Part shown: positions 18,393 to 27,564 of the stretch, one piece after another
How the letters are laid out: every line of letters starts with the position of its first letter
Numbering within the stretch: position 1 is the first letter of the stretch
Assembly (NCBI GenBank): GCA_026671195.1
Contig: JAPOHD010000031.1
Span: forward strand, 40,830 to 104,829
Length of the DNA: 64,000 nucleotides
Reading direction: 5' to 3'
Origin: Draconibacterium aestuarii
Lineage (GTDB): Bacteria; Bacteroidota; Bacteroidia; Bacteroidales; Prolixibacteraceae
Notes under the pieces: model-generated
The model's input: only the letters and a program-made list of their open reading frames with translations
Databases searched by the model: none
What the model was told of the DNA's origin: nothing
Program-made: the position numbers and the translations under genes

Positions 18393-19493
18393 ATGAAACA
18401 AATAACTTACACTACTGGATTTTGTATAGCATTGGTTTTAAGTGCCTTGTTCGTTCATGCTCAAATTGAGACAACTATTTTCAACAACTCTGTAAGTTCC
18501 GACAAAAATAAGGTGCCTTTTTTTACCAACAGACCCATTGTTGTAAACGAGGATAATACTTTCACTTTTAAGAATAGTTCTACTGATCAAACAAATACGC
18601 TCTATTTTTGCAATTACAATTTTGCCACCGACTCGATAGCACTGGTCTTTCGGGCAGTAAATCTTTCTGATAGTTTACCGACGAGTCACATTAAAAACAA
18701 CATTATTTACGATATGTACCAACATAGCCGAATGGAGAGGGGTATCCGGAACTTCTATTTTGTTGTTGGAGGCTATGGTAAATCATTTAAGAAACAGGTA
18801 CACGGTTATATGAAACGACTTAAAACCAACTATGGCGATTCATTGTTTAATGAAGCTGCTATTGTTGTTTTTGCATGGGGAACCGAAGACAAGGCTTATA
18901 AATACTATAATGCGCTCAGGGCCTCGAAACGCGGAGCGGCCGACTTTGCCATTTTTCAACATATGCTCGACGAATTTTTCAGCGATGAAGAGTTTTTTAA
19001 AACTCATCCCAACGATCTTACTACCGCTATATTATTTTCTTCGATGGGCAATGAAATGTTTCGCCAGTATATAAAAAAAAGGGAAGAACAGAATATTCCG
19101 CTGGTGAAAACCTACAACCGTATTTTGTTTGTGGGAAGCGTAGCCCCGCGAAGAGAATTCGAAATAGGAAGGACGTTTTATAATCTGAATCAAATGGCCG
19201 ATTCAGTTGATGTGTATGTTAATTCGAAAGATGTATTACTAAAGTTATCGAGTGTGGCTCATCTGAAAAATAGAATGGGTAACAAAGGTCCAAAAAATCC
19301 CGAAAACCTGCCAGGCTTTGTTAATGTTCTGGATATCAAAAATATCATTACCCTACATGATATGAAAGGATTGGGACACGATTACTTGCTGACGAATTCG
19401 GTTTTACAGGATGAAATTCTGGAATCGGTAAACGAAAATTTAAAACTGAAAGACCGGCAAAGGGTGCAAGTGGCAGCTAAAAAAGAGAAGTAG
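18393..19493 (+). CDS. Exported protein with DUF900-like alpha/beta-hydrolase fold
   Basis: A 366-residue protein with a signal peptide (MKQITYTTGFCIALVLSALFVHAQ). The central region resembles DUF900-type hydrolases: FYFVVGGYGKSFKKQV, then AAIVVFAWGTEDK, then AILFSSMGNEMF with Ser217 at the nucleophile elbow (SSMGN in place of the usual GHSMG). Next come VDVYVNSKDVLLKLSS with a possible Asp and a terminal GLGHDYLL with a possible His. The triad positions look plausible, but the elbow is degenerate. Activity is therefore uncertain. The C-terminus is lysine-rich. The promoter box upstream makes it an independent unit between another hydrolase and a TPR-like lipoprotein. Confidence 0.72.
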   Translation: MKQITYTTGFCIALVLSALFVHAQIETTIFNNSVSSDKNKVPFFTNRPIVVNEDNTFTFKNSSTDQTNTLYFCNYNFATDSIALVFRAVNLSDSLPTSHIKNNIIYDMYQHSRMERGIRNFYFVVGGYGKSFKKQVHGYMKRLKTNYGDSLFNEAAIVVFAWGTEDKAYKYYNALRASKRGAADFAIFQHMLDEFFSDEEFFKTHPNDLTTAILFSSMGNEMFRQYIKKREEQNIPLVKTYNRILFVGSVAPRREFEIGRTFYNLNQMADSVDVYVNSKDVLLKLSSVAHLKNRMGNKGPKNPENLPGFVNVLDIKNIITLHDMKGLGHDYLLTNSVLQDEILESVNENLKLKDRQRVQVAAKKEK

Positions 19494-19518
19494 ATTTTGC
19501 ACCGGAATTGTTTTCTCT

Positions 19519-19540
19519 AATTTAACAGTTCTGTTAAATT
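19519..19540. repeat. 22-bp inverted repeat upstream of the TPR-like lipoprotein gene
   Basis: AATTTAACAG at 19519-19528 and CTGTTAAATT at 19531-19540 are perfect arms separated by TT. It lies about 25 bp before the -7 box (TAGTTTTG, 19565-19572). It has no T-tract, so an operator is as likely as a weak terminator of the preceding gene. Confidence 0.5.
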
Positions 19541-19564
19541 AAGCGCTGCTAAAAATTATTTGTT

Positions 19565-19572
19565 TAGTTTTG
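19565..19572 (+). promoter_or_regulatory. -7 promoter element of the TPR-like lipoprotein gene
   Basis: TAGTTTTG is an exact TAnnTTTG match, ending 25 bp before the ATG at 19598. No convincing -33 TTG is found at the expected distance; the inverted repeat at 19519-19540 occupies that region. Confidence 0.5.
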
Positions 19573-19597
19573 AGGGCATAACTAATAATTTAAGTAA

Positions 19598-20473
19598 ATG
19601 AATTTAGGAAGATCTTTGTGGGGGGGAATTATTGTTGTTTTATTGACAAGTTGTGGTGCACCTAAAGTACTCACAACATCGAAAACAGATGCGATAGGTT
19701 TTGAAATTTCGGGCGATTTTAAGCAGGCCACAACTGCCTGGGATCAATATTTTACACAAGTTTCGGTGGAAGAAACACCCGGTGTAGATTTTGCCGGTGC
19801 AGCAAAAACAGCTTTTAAGGCAGGCGAATTGGCAAAAGCAAAAGGTTGGTTCGACCAGGCCCGATATAAAAATTATGCCGATGCCGGGATGTATGAAACA
19901 CTTGCCAAAATCTATGAGGCTGAAAACAACCTTTCAAAAGAACTTTCGGCTCTTGAAATGTACACTGAAAAATTTGGCACAACCAATACCGATGTAAATG
20001 CCCGTTTATTTTCCGTTTACAGCGAGATTAAAGAAAACGATAAAGCTTTGGGGCTATGGGCTAAAATGGATGCCGGATCAAAAAGCACCGAAGCTAATCT
20101 TTACAACTATTTTCAGGTAAATAAAGCATTGGAAAACAATGCGGTTTGCGATTCCGTTTCTTTGGCGATTTTAGAACTAAATCCTGATAATATTGCAGCC
20201 CTGGAATGGAATGCCAGGAAATACTACTGGGAAGGTCAGAATCGTTATAAACGCGAAATGGATAAGTATAACGAAAAGAAAACGACGAAAAATTATAAAA
20301 TTTTATTAAACGAATTAGAAGTTGTTACCGCCGATTTCAATAAAGCCCTGCCATATTTAAACAAACTTTGGGAGCTAAATCCGGGGAATGAATATGCCGG
20401 ATATCTGGCAAATATTTATGCACTTTTTGGCAACGAGAAAAAAACAAATTACTACAAAAATTACAGGAAATAG
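19598..20473 (+). CDS. TPR-like lipoprotein
   Basis: A 291-residue protein with a lipoprotein signal (LLTSCGAPK, Cys about 19). The mature part is made of alternating A/Y/L-patterned helices (AAKTAFKAGELAKAKGWFDQARYKNYADAGMYETLAKIYEAENN and later repeats) typical of tetratricopeptide or Sel1-like solenoids. The last repeat is LNPGNEYAGYLANIYALFG. Such lipoproteins usually act as scaffolds at the outer membrane, and no catalytic function is visible. It follows two exported hydrolase-fold genes and precedes an ABC exporter. All point the same way, but each has its own spacing of 100 bp or more. Confidence 0.78.
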   Translation: MNLGRSLWGGIIVVLLTSCGAPKVLTTSKTDAIGFEISGDFKQATTAWDQYFTQVSVEETPGVDFAGAAKTAFKAGELAKAKGWFDQARYKNYADAGMYETLAKIYEAENNLSKELSALEMYTEKFGTTNTDVNARLFSVYSEIKENDKALGLWAKMDAGSKSTEANLYNYFQVNKALENNAVCDSVSLAILELNPDNIAALEWNARKYYWEGQNRYKREMDKYNEKKTTKNYKILLNELEVVTADFNKALPYLNKLWELNPGNEYAGYLANIYALFGNEKKTNYYKNYRK

Positions 20474-20632
20474 TTTCCGTGTAATCATTTGTATTTTTGG
20501 AATCTACAATCAGATTTAAGGATAGTTGGTTGAGACATTCCTGCTTAAAGTAGATTCTGTTGTAAGACCAATAAAAACAACTTTGTTTGGTTGGTATTTC
20601 TATTTTACCTTTACAGTTTTTCATTCAATTTT

Positions 20633-22432
20633 ATGAGAGGACATAATCGAAATACAACGTCAAATTACGACAACAATAAAAAAATTACCGGAGAAGGATT
20701 GCGCAATGTTCTCAGGCTTTTTAGCTACATAAAACCTTATCGTGTGGAATACACCATCGGTATGGTTTTTTTGTTGGTGAGTAGTCTGGCTAATTTAGCA
20801 TTTCCAAAACTTTTAGGCGATTTGGTTGATGCAGGAACAACTGATTCACTTCCCGAAAATCTTACAAAAATAGTTTTACTTCTCGTTTTAATACTTGTTA
20901 TTCAGGCCGTTTTTTCATGGTTTCGGGTGGTTATTTTTGTAAATGTGACTGAAAAAACCATGGCCGATATCCGGCGTTTTACATACAATCACCTCATAAA
21001 ACTGCCTCTGGTATTTTTCGATAAACACAGGGTGGGGGAGTTAAACAGTCGAATCTCATCCGATATATCAATGTTACACGAAACATTTACCACAACGCTT
21101 GCCGATTTTATTCGTCAGATGGTAATTATTTTGGGAGGGGTTGGATTACTTATTTATACTTCGCCGCAATTAACTGTTTTTATGCTGGCTATTTTACCTG
21201 TAGTTATTTTAAGCATCTGGTTTTTCGGGCGCTTTATTCGGAAGTTATCGCGCGAAGCTCAAAAGAAAACAGCCGAATCGAATACTGTGGTTGAAGAAAC
21301 GTTGCAGGGGATAAGAAGCGTAAAATCGTACACCAACGAATATTTTGAGATTGAACGATATCATGATAAGATTAAGGAAGTGGTTAGTGCCGGGAAACGA
21401 GCTGGTAAATACCGGGCATTTTTTCGCTCAACCATGATAATCGGACTATTTGGTACCTTGGTTGCTGTAATCTGGCGTGGTGCATTGCTGTTGCAAAATG
21501 GTGAAATGGAGACCGGAGAGCTTTTTTCGTTTGTAATTTACTCGGGATACATTGGCGGAACCATTGGCGGAGTAGCAGCGGTAATTGCACGAATTCAGCG
21601 TTTTATTGGTGCAACCGAAGATCTGTTCGAAATATTTGAATCGGAAGAAGAAAAGCTTGTTGAAGAAGTTTCAGCGGCGGATATCAAAACTATTTCGGGA
21701 AAAATACACTTTGAGAATTTGAATTTTGCCTATCCATCGCGACCCGATTCATATGTTTTAAGCGATATAAATTTAACGATTAAGCCGGGACAAGTAGTTG
21801 CTTTAGTTGGCAAAAGCGGGGCTGGGAAGTCCACATTTGCTACCTTGCTTTTACATTTATACGAGCCGGGTTCTGGTAACATTTATTTTGACGATAATTC
21901 AATAAAAAATATCAACCTTACCTTTCTGAGAAAACAGATCGCATTGGTTCCACAGGATATTTTTTTGTTTGGCGGTACTATCCGTGAAAATATTGCTTAT
22001 GGAAGACCAGATGCAAGCGAAGGGGAAATTTTGGAGGCAGCACAAAAGGCCAACGCAACGGAATTTATCGAACGTTTTAACGAAGGACTTGATACTGTGG
22101 TTGGAGAACGCGGAACACAGTTGTCTGGCGGACAGCGACAGCGTGTGGCAATAGCCCGAGCCATTTTAAAAGATCCGAAAATACTTATTCTTGATGAAGC
22201 GACTTCTTCTCTCGATTCTGAATCGGAACAGTTGGTGCAGGAGGCGCTGGTTGAACTAATGAAAAACCGGACATCTATTGTAATTGCACATCGTTTATCG
22301 ACGATACGAAATGCCGATAATATTGTGGTTTTAGAGAATGGTAAAGTTGTTGAAACCGGAACTCACGAAAAACTGATGAAAAATGAATCAGGTGTTTATC
22401 GTAATCTGAACGAGATGCAGTTTTCGATATAA
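20633..22432 (+). CDS. ABC exporter, fused transmembrane and ATPase domains (MsbA-like)
   Basis: A 599-residue protein starting MRGHNRNTTSNYDNNK. The N-terminal membrane domain has six predicted helices (residues about 35-310). The C-terminal ATPase has Walker A GKSGAGKST, a Q-loop in ALVPQDIFLFGGTIRENIAYG, the signature LSGGQRQR, Walker B ILILDEATSSLD and the H-loop IAHRLSTI. This arrangement is that of homodimeric type IV exporters such as MsbA/BmrA, which move lipids or drugs outward. The ATG at 20633 is preferred over one 42 bp upstream, whose added residues are not conserved-looking. Substrate unknown. The palindrome array begins 25 bp after its stop. Confidence 0.93.
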   Translation: MRGHNRNTTSNYDNNKKITGEGLRNVLRLFSYIKPYRVEYTIGMVFLLVSSLANLAFPKLLGDLVDAGTTDSLPENLTKIVLLLVLILVIQAVFSWFRVVIFVNVTEKTMADIRRFTYNHLIKLPLVFFDKHRVGELNSRISSDISMLHETFTTTLADFIRQMVIILGGVGLLIYTSPQLTVFMLAILPVVILSIWFFGRFIRKLSREAQKKTAESNTVVEETLQGIRSVKSYTNEYFEIERYHDKIKEVVSAGKRAGKYRAFFRSTMIIGLFGTLVAVIWRGALLLQNGEMETGELFSFVIYSGYIGGTIGGVAAVIARIQRFIGATEDLFEIFESEEEKLVEEVSAADIKTISGKIHFENLNFAYPSRPDSYVLSDINLTIKPGQVVALVGKSGAGKSTFATLLLHLYEPGSGNIYFDDNSIKNINLTFLRKQIALVPQDIFLFGGTIRENIAYGRPDASEGEILEAAQKANATEFIERFNEGLDTVVGERGTQLSGGQRQRVAIARAILKDPKILILDEATSSLDSESEQLVQEALVELMKNRTSIVIAHRLSTIRNADNIVVLENGKVVETGTHEKLMKNESGVYRNLNEMQFSI

Positions 22433-22456
22433 ATAAGCCATGGAAAATATCCACGT

Positions 22457-22694
22457 CATTTGCGTGGAAAATAAGCTGACCAAATGCTCTGTTACCTCAT
22501 TTCCCGGGGAAATGGACTAAAAAAATTTCCGGTCACCTCATTTCCCCGGGAAATTGCCTGTCCGACAATTCTTACGGCTCATTTTCGAGGAAAATGTCTC
22601 AACGGAAAAGTTGCTTGCATTATTCCCGGGAAATGACATACTTCAAAATAAAATCGATTTTTCTGTTCAAATACATTTGTGTTTCCCGGGGATT
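22457..22694. repeat. Array of palindromic repeats with 41-bp period
   Basis: Six related palindromes lie in the gap between the ABC exporter and the efflux operon. Cores: 22457-22473 (diverged), 22498-22514 (catttcccggggaaatg, perfect 8-1-8), 22540-22554 (7-1-7), 22580-22596 (7-3-7), 22622-22635 and 22682-22694 (partial). The first five centres are 41, 41, 41 and about 40 bp apart; the last is about 60 bp further. The 24-bp spacers are unlike each other except that they end in (G)TTACCT/GTCACCT/TTACGGCT. CCCGGG occurs four times within 190 bp of otherwise AT-rich DNA. No open frame of interest covers it. Confidence 0.8.
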
Positions 22695-22833
22695 ACCAAG
22701 AGTGTTAATAATCTTGTCTCTACATTTTTACCCTCTTTTCTGTCTCACCTTCTTGAAAAGAGAGATGATTAGCCGCCATTCGGAAGAACAGTAGAATAAA
22801 TGTGGAACGTCACCAATACCATCGACCGATCGT

Positions 22834-22853
22834 CCTTCCCTCGTGAGGGAAGG
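22834..22853. repeat. Short hairpin palindrome
   Basis: CCTTCCCTC (22834-22842) and GAGGGAAGG (22845-22853) are perfect 9-bp arms with a 2-nt loop. It is not followed by a T-tract on either strand. It lies in the same gene-free stretch as the palindrome array (22433-22955) but differs in sequence. Confidence 0.6.
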
Positions 22854-22900
22854 ATAAGAGGATGGGAATAGCGTGTAACTTTTTCGATGACTTTTGTATG

Positions 22901-22930
22901 AAAAAAGCCCGCTAATTCAGATCAGCAGGC
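22901..22930 (-). terminator. Rho-independent terminator of the RND efflux operon
   Basis: On the minus strand a 7-bp stem (22924-22930 with 22907-22913, one G-U pair) is followed by six Ts (22906-22901). It lies 26 bp after the stop codon of the outer-membrane channel gene. Confidence 0.82.
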
Positions 22931-22955
22931 CTTAACTATTTATTCGTAGAGTATT

Positions 22956-24353
22956 TTATTGTGCTTCCCAGCCACCGCCAAGTGTTTTAAATAAATTTGC
23001 ATAAGCGGTTAACTGTTGTTGCTGAAGTTCGCAATCGTATAGTTCAATGTTAAAAAGATTTCTTTCTGCTTCCAGTACTTCAAGGTAACTTGTAACACCG
23101 CCGTCGTAACGCTGTCTCGACAGTTTAGCCGCATTCATAGAGGCTTTTAACTGAGCTTGTACAAAGGTCAATTCCTGTTTTATGGTTTGAATAGCTACCA
23201 ACGCGTTTTCTGTTTCGCGAAAAGCTGCAATAACTGCCCTTTCGTAATTTAAGCGCATTTCTTCTGTGCGTTCACGTTCCAATTCCACACGACGTTTGTT
23301 TTTTCCAAACTGAAACACCGGGCCAAATAATCCTGCACCGACAGAGCCTATCAAAGCATCGTCCATATTAAAAGCGGAGAGGTCGGCGCTTGCAATACCC
23401 AAAAGACCTGTTAAGCTGAGTGAGGGGAAACGTAGTGCCTGGGCAATTCCTATCGATGCATTCTGGGCAATTAAAAGTTGTTCTGCCTGCAGGATATCGG
23501 GACGGCGAATCAATAGATTTGACGGCAATCCAACGGGCAACGAATCCGGAACTTTCAAGTTTTCCAAATTACTATTCGTAATTATCGCTTGCGGATGTTT
23601 TCCGAGAAGTAAGCTTAATGCATTCTCAATGAATGCAATTGACCGTTTATATACCGGAATATGTGCGGCTGCGACAGCCTCTTGTATTTCGGCCTGGTTT
23701 ACATCAATTTCAGGAGCAATGCCTTTCTCAAAGCGTTCGCGGATAATACCAAGAGATGTACTGCGGGTCTCCAGAGTATAATTAGCAATATCCAGACGTT
23801 TTCTAAAATCGAGCAAGCTATAATAACTATTAGCTACTTCGGCAATTAAACTTATCTGAATGGCACGTAATCCATATTCGGTAGCCAATAAGTCGGCTTG
23901 TGCAGCTTCGTTAGCCCTTCGGAATTTGCCCCAAAAATCAAGTTCCCAATTTATGCTAACGTTTGAAGTTAATGCCGTAGTTGATGATGCTCCAGTTGGG
24001 AAACCACCAATTGTATTGCCATACAATCCATTTGCTCCCATTGTTATTCCCGGATACATATTCGCTTTACTCATTCCCAGTGCAGCGCGAGCCTGGCTAA
24101 TTCTGGAAACAGCAATTCGTGCATCGTAGTTATTCACTAATGCTGAATCAATAAGTGCAATTAACGTTTGGTCTGCAAAAAAAGTTTTCCATTGTATATT
24201 CAATGAATCGTTAGTTATTTCTTCCTGGAACCGGAACTTTTCCGGGCTCTCAACTTTTACTTTTTGAAAATTGGGGCCAACCATACAACTGCTTGCAACA
24301 ACAATCAGAATGGCAAGGATCGATAATTTATTTCGTGTTTTATTATGTCTCAT
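22956..24353 (-). CDS. Outer-membrane efflux channel, OprM/NodT family lipoprotein
   Basis: A 465-residue TolC-like channel with a lipobox (IVVASSCMVGPNF). The family motifs are SINWELDFWGKFRRANEAA and LLIRRPDILQAEQLLIAQNASIGIAQALRFPSLSLTGLLG, then the second helical half with the closing VTSYLEVLEAERNLFNIEL. It forms the outer-membrane exit duct of the RND pump encoded just upstream in the same operon (18-bp gap). A second ATG nine bases earlier (24362) is an equally possible start; 24353 gives a more typical signal peptide. Last gene before a terminator. Confidence 0.93.
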   Translation of the reverse strand: MRHNKTRNKLSILAILIVVASSCMVGPNFQKVKVESPEKFRFQEEITNDSLNIQWKTFFADQTLIALIDSALVNNYDARIAVSRISQARAALGMSKANMYPGITMGANGLYGNTIGGFPTGASSTTALTSNVSINWELDFWGKFRRANEAAQADLLATEYGLRAIQISLIAEVANSYYSLLDFRKRLDIANYTLETRSTSLGIIRERFEKGIAPEIDVNQAEIQEAVAAAHIPVYKRSIAFIENALSLLLGKHPQAIITNSNLENLKVPDSLPVGLPSNLLIRRPDILQAEQLLIAQNASIGIAQALRFPSLSLTGLLGIASADLSAFNMDDALIGSVGAGLFGPVFQFGKNKRRVELERERTEEMRLNYERAVIAAFRETENALVAIQTIKQELTFVQAQLKASMNAAKLSRQRYDGGVTSYLEVLEAERNLFNIELYDCELQQQQLTAYANLFKTLGGGWEAQ

Positions 24354-24371
24354 TGTGATCATTTGTCTCGA

Positions 24372-27300
24372 TTAAACTGATTTTTCATTTTTAGTTTCCA
24401 TTGCAAGTAGGGCCGCAGCGGCTTTGTCGCGTTTCTTTTCGTAACCGGCAATTTTTCCAATAAACACAAATAGCATTGGGTAAAGAAATACTCCAAGGAG
24501 TGTAGCCAATGTCATACCTCCAAGTAATGCTATTCCCATTACTTTTCGGGCTTCAGCACCTGAGCCACTGGCAATAACCAGTGGAAAAATTCCAAGTATA
24601 AATGAAAAGGCTGTCATTAAAATTGGTCGGAATCGCGAACGGGCCGCTTCTATTGCGGCATCAAATAAGCTTTTCCCTTTATCAAATTCTTCTTTTGCGA
24701 ATTCTACAATAAGAATGGCATTTTTTGCCGCCATTCCTATTAGCATCACAAAACTTACCTGGGCAAAAATGTTGTTCTCGAACGATCCACTAAAAAAACG
24801 TGCTACCCATAAAGCAAATAAAGCGCCGAAAATAGCAAATGGTGTACCCAGTAAAATACTAAATGGTAACGACCAGCTTTCGTATTGTGCCGCAAGAATA
24901 AGGAATACAAAGATCAGTGAGAAAGTTAATATTAAACCTAACGAACCTGATGCTTCTTTTTCCTGAAACGACATGGCATTCCACTGGTACCCCATGTCCG
25001 CGGGTAAAACCTCTGCTGCCACCTCTTCCAAAGCATTCATCGCTTGAGCTGAAGTATAGCCCGGTGCCGGAGCACCTGTAACTTCAACTGCACGATACAG
25101 GTTGAAACGGTAAGTATATTCAGGTCCGGAAATGGGGTCAATAGTTGCCAGCGTTGCCAGAGGAACCATATCACCATGGCTGTTTTTTATAAAGAAACTA
25201 CTTATGTCTCTTTCAGAAACCCGGTATTCATGTTCTGCCTGAATGTAGGTTTTATAAAGTCGTCCAAAACGCGTGAAGTCATTTACATAGGCACCTCCCA
25301 TAAATGCACCAACCGTTGTGTATAGATCATTCAGTGAAACTCCCATTTTCAACGCTTTTTCCTTGTCGATATTCATATAACGTTGCGGAACACTGGGTTG
25401 AAAAGTAGTAAATGCGTTTCCTATTTCTTCGCGGGCATTAGCCGCCTGAATAAATTTCATAGCGTTGGCTGCCAAATAATCGGGCGAGTTACCTCCTTTG
25501 TCCTGTAGCATAATGCTAAATCCTGAACCATTCCCAAGTCCCGGAATTGCAGGAGGACCAAAGGCAAAAGCCTGTGCTCCGTTAATTTGTAAAGCTAAAC
25601 GTTGATTGATTTCCTGGATCAAATCATTTGCTGTTTTATCACGCTCACTCCAGTCGATAAGGCTCGCAAACATAAAACCGGTATTGGTTGACATTGCTCC
25701 TGATAATAAGCTGAATCCTGTAGCGTTGGTCACATATTCAATCTCAGGATACTCCGCTAAAATGGCTTCAATTTTCTTCGCAACTTCGTCTGAACGTTGC
25801 AACGAGGCTGCATCGGGCAATTGCATATTAACAAAGAAATACCCCATGTCTTCTTCTGGAATAAAACCACCGGGGACAAGTTTTCCAAATAATCCTGCCG
25901 CCGCTGTAAGAATTACAATAAAAACTACGCCGCGTTTTAATTTACGTGCTAACACGTTGGTTATCTTCATGTAACCATCGGTGGATTTCCCCATCCATTT
26001 ATTAAACTTGCCAAAAAACCATCCCAACGGTCCTTTGTATGATTTGGGCTCTTTTAAAAGGATGGATGCAAGCGCTGGACTTAATGTTAATGCATTTACC
26101 GAAGAAACAATAACCGAGACCACAATTGTTATGGCAAACTGCTGATAGAGGCGTCCTGTAATGCCTGCCATAATGGCTACGGGGATAAATACAGCAACTA
26201 ATACTAAAGTAGTTGCAATTACAGGTGCAGTTACTTTTCGCATAGCATCCAATGTGGCTTCTTTGGCTGTCATCCCCTGCGAAATATTTACCTGAACGGC
26301 TTCTACCACAACTATTGCATCGTCAACCACAATACCGATAGCCAACACCATTCCCAGAAGTGAAAGAACATTAATGGTAAAACCTAACGCAGGAAAGAAA
26401 ATAAATGCCCCAACCAATGAAACCGGAATGGCGATGGTTGGAATTAAAGTAGCTCTCCAGTCTTGAATAAAAATAAAAACCACCAGGATAACCAGTATTA
26501 AAGCAATGATCAGAGTTTCAACAATATCGTTAATACCAGCTGTTATTGCTGCAGTTGAATCCAACGAAATGTCGTACTGTATACCTTCTGGGAAAGAGCC
26601 CGAAAGTCGTTCAATTTCTTCTCTAACCTGCTGTGCCAGTTCCGTTGCATTTGAACCGGGAGCCTGATAAAGTGCAATCAGCGAACATGCTTTCCCATTC
26701 ATTCGGGTAAAAGCACTGTAGGTTTCAACTCCCAGTCTAATTTCAGCAATGTCTCTTAATTTTACCTGCGAACCGTTTGATTCGGTACGTACCACAATAT
26801 CTCCAAATTCTTCGGGTGAATTAAATCGCTCCGGCATTCGCACCGTGTAAGTAAATTCGGTTCCGGGAGGCGAAGGTTCTGCGCCAAATTTACCACCAGG
26901 AACAATCGCATTTTGCTGATTAATTGCATTTAATATTTCCGGAATCGTAATTCCGATTGCTGCCAATCGATCAGGTTTTACCCAAATTCGCATGGAATAA
27001 TCGGAGGCGCCGATTACATTAACTCGTCCTATCCCTTTTAAGCGTGCCAACTGATCTTTTATATTGATCAACCCATAGTTCCCCAGAAAATTCTGATCAT
27101 AACGTCCGTCGGAGGTGAGTGTTATCAGCATTAAAATATTGGGTAACGATTTTTCGGTTACCACTCCAAATTTTTTAACCGACTCGGGTAGTTTGGCTGT
27201 GGCAGCCGAAACACGGTTTTGAGCCAAAACTGTATTCATATCCGGATCGGTACCAACATCAAACGAAATGGAAATATTCATAGATCCATCGTTGGCATTG

Positions 27301-27560
27301 GTCGATTTCATATATATCATATTATCCACACCGTTAATTTGTTGTTCAAGCGGTGTAGCCATCGATTCTTCTACATTTAAGGCATTTGCTCCTGTATAGC
27401 TTCCACGAACCTGGACTATTGGTGGTGTTAAGTTCGGATATTGTTCAATAGGTAATCCCATTAACATAACAAACCCTACAATAACAATTACAATAGCAAT
27501 TACCATTGCAACAATAGGCCTGTGTACAAAAAAGTTTCCTTTAGTATCTGACATGGACAT
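24372..27560 (-). CDS. RND multidrug efflux pump, AcrB/HAE1 family
   Basis: A 1062-residue inner-membrane pump starting MSMSDTKGNFFVHRPIVAMV. It has the duplicated RND layout: first membrane helix, periplasmic porter domain, helices 2-6 with GMVLAIGIVVDDAIVVVE (the proton-relay Asp pair), a second porter domain (PPAIPGLGNGSGFSIML) and the terminal helices (VMLIGMAAKNAILIVEFA, SGSGAEARKVMG). HAE1 pumps export drugs, bile salts and dyes using the proton gradient. A longer frame upstream overlaps the adaptor gene by over 80 bp and lacks the family start, so 27560 (or 27554) is chosen, 4 bp after the adaptor stop. Drug spectrum unknown. Confidence 0.94.
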   Translation of the reverse strand: MSMSDTKGNFFVHRPIVAMVIAIVIVIVGFVMLMGLPIEQYPNLTPPIVQVRGSYTGANALNVEESMATPLEQQINGVDNMIYMKSTNANDGSMNISISFDVGTDPDMNTVLAQNRVSAATAKLPESVKKFGVVTEKSLPNILMLITLTSDGRYDQNFLGNYGLINIKDQLARLKGIGRVNVIGASDYSMRIWVKPDRLAAIGITIPEILNAINQQNAIVPGGKFGAEPSPPGTEFTYTVRMPERFNSPEEFGDIVVRTESNGSQVKLRDIAEIRLGVETYSAFTRMNGKACSLIALYQAPGSNATELAQQVREEIERLSGSFPEGIQYDISLDSTAAITAGINDIVETLIIALILVILVVFIFIQDWRATLIPTIAIPVSLVGAFIFFPALGFTINVLSLLGMVLAIGIVVDDAIVVVEAVQVNISQGMTAKEATLDAMRKVTAPVIATTLVLVAVFIPVAIMAGITGRLYQQFAITIVVSVIVSSVNALTLSPALASILLKEPKSYKGPLGWFFGKFNKWMGKSTDGYMKITNVLARKLKRGVVFIVILTAAAGLFGKLVPGGFIPEEDMGYFFVNMQLPDAASLQRSDEVAKKIEAILAEYPEIEYVTNATGFSLLSGAMSTNTGFMFASLIDWSERDKTANDLIQEINQRLALQINGAQAFAFGPPAIPGLGNGSGFSIMLQDKGGNSPDYLAANAMKFIQAANAREEIGNAFTTFQPSVPQRYMNIDKEKALKMGVSLNDLYTTVGAFMGGAYVNDFTRFGRLYKTYIQAEHEYRVSERDISSFFIKNSHGDMVPLATLATIDPISGPEYTYRFNLYRAVEVTGAPAPGYTSAQAMNALEEVAAEVLPADMGYQWNAMSFQEKEASGSLGLILTFSLIFVFLILAAQYESWSLPFSILLGTPFAIFGALFALWVARFFSGSFENNIFAQVSFVMLIGMAAKNAILIVEFAKEEFDKGKSLFDAAIEAARSRFRPILMTAFSFILGIFPLVIASGSGAEARKVMGIALLGGMTLATLLGVFLYPMLFVFIGKIAGYEKKRDKAAAALLAMETKNEKSV

Positions 27561-27564
27561 TTTT

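Noticed and set aside
22457..22694. CRISPR array
   Set aside because: Repeats are only about 17 bp and diverge between copies, spacers share ends, and no cas gene is in the window.
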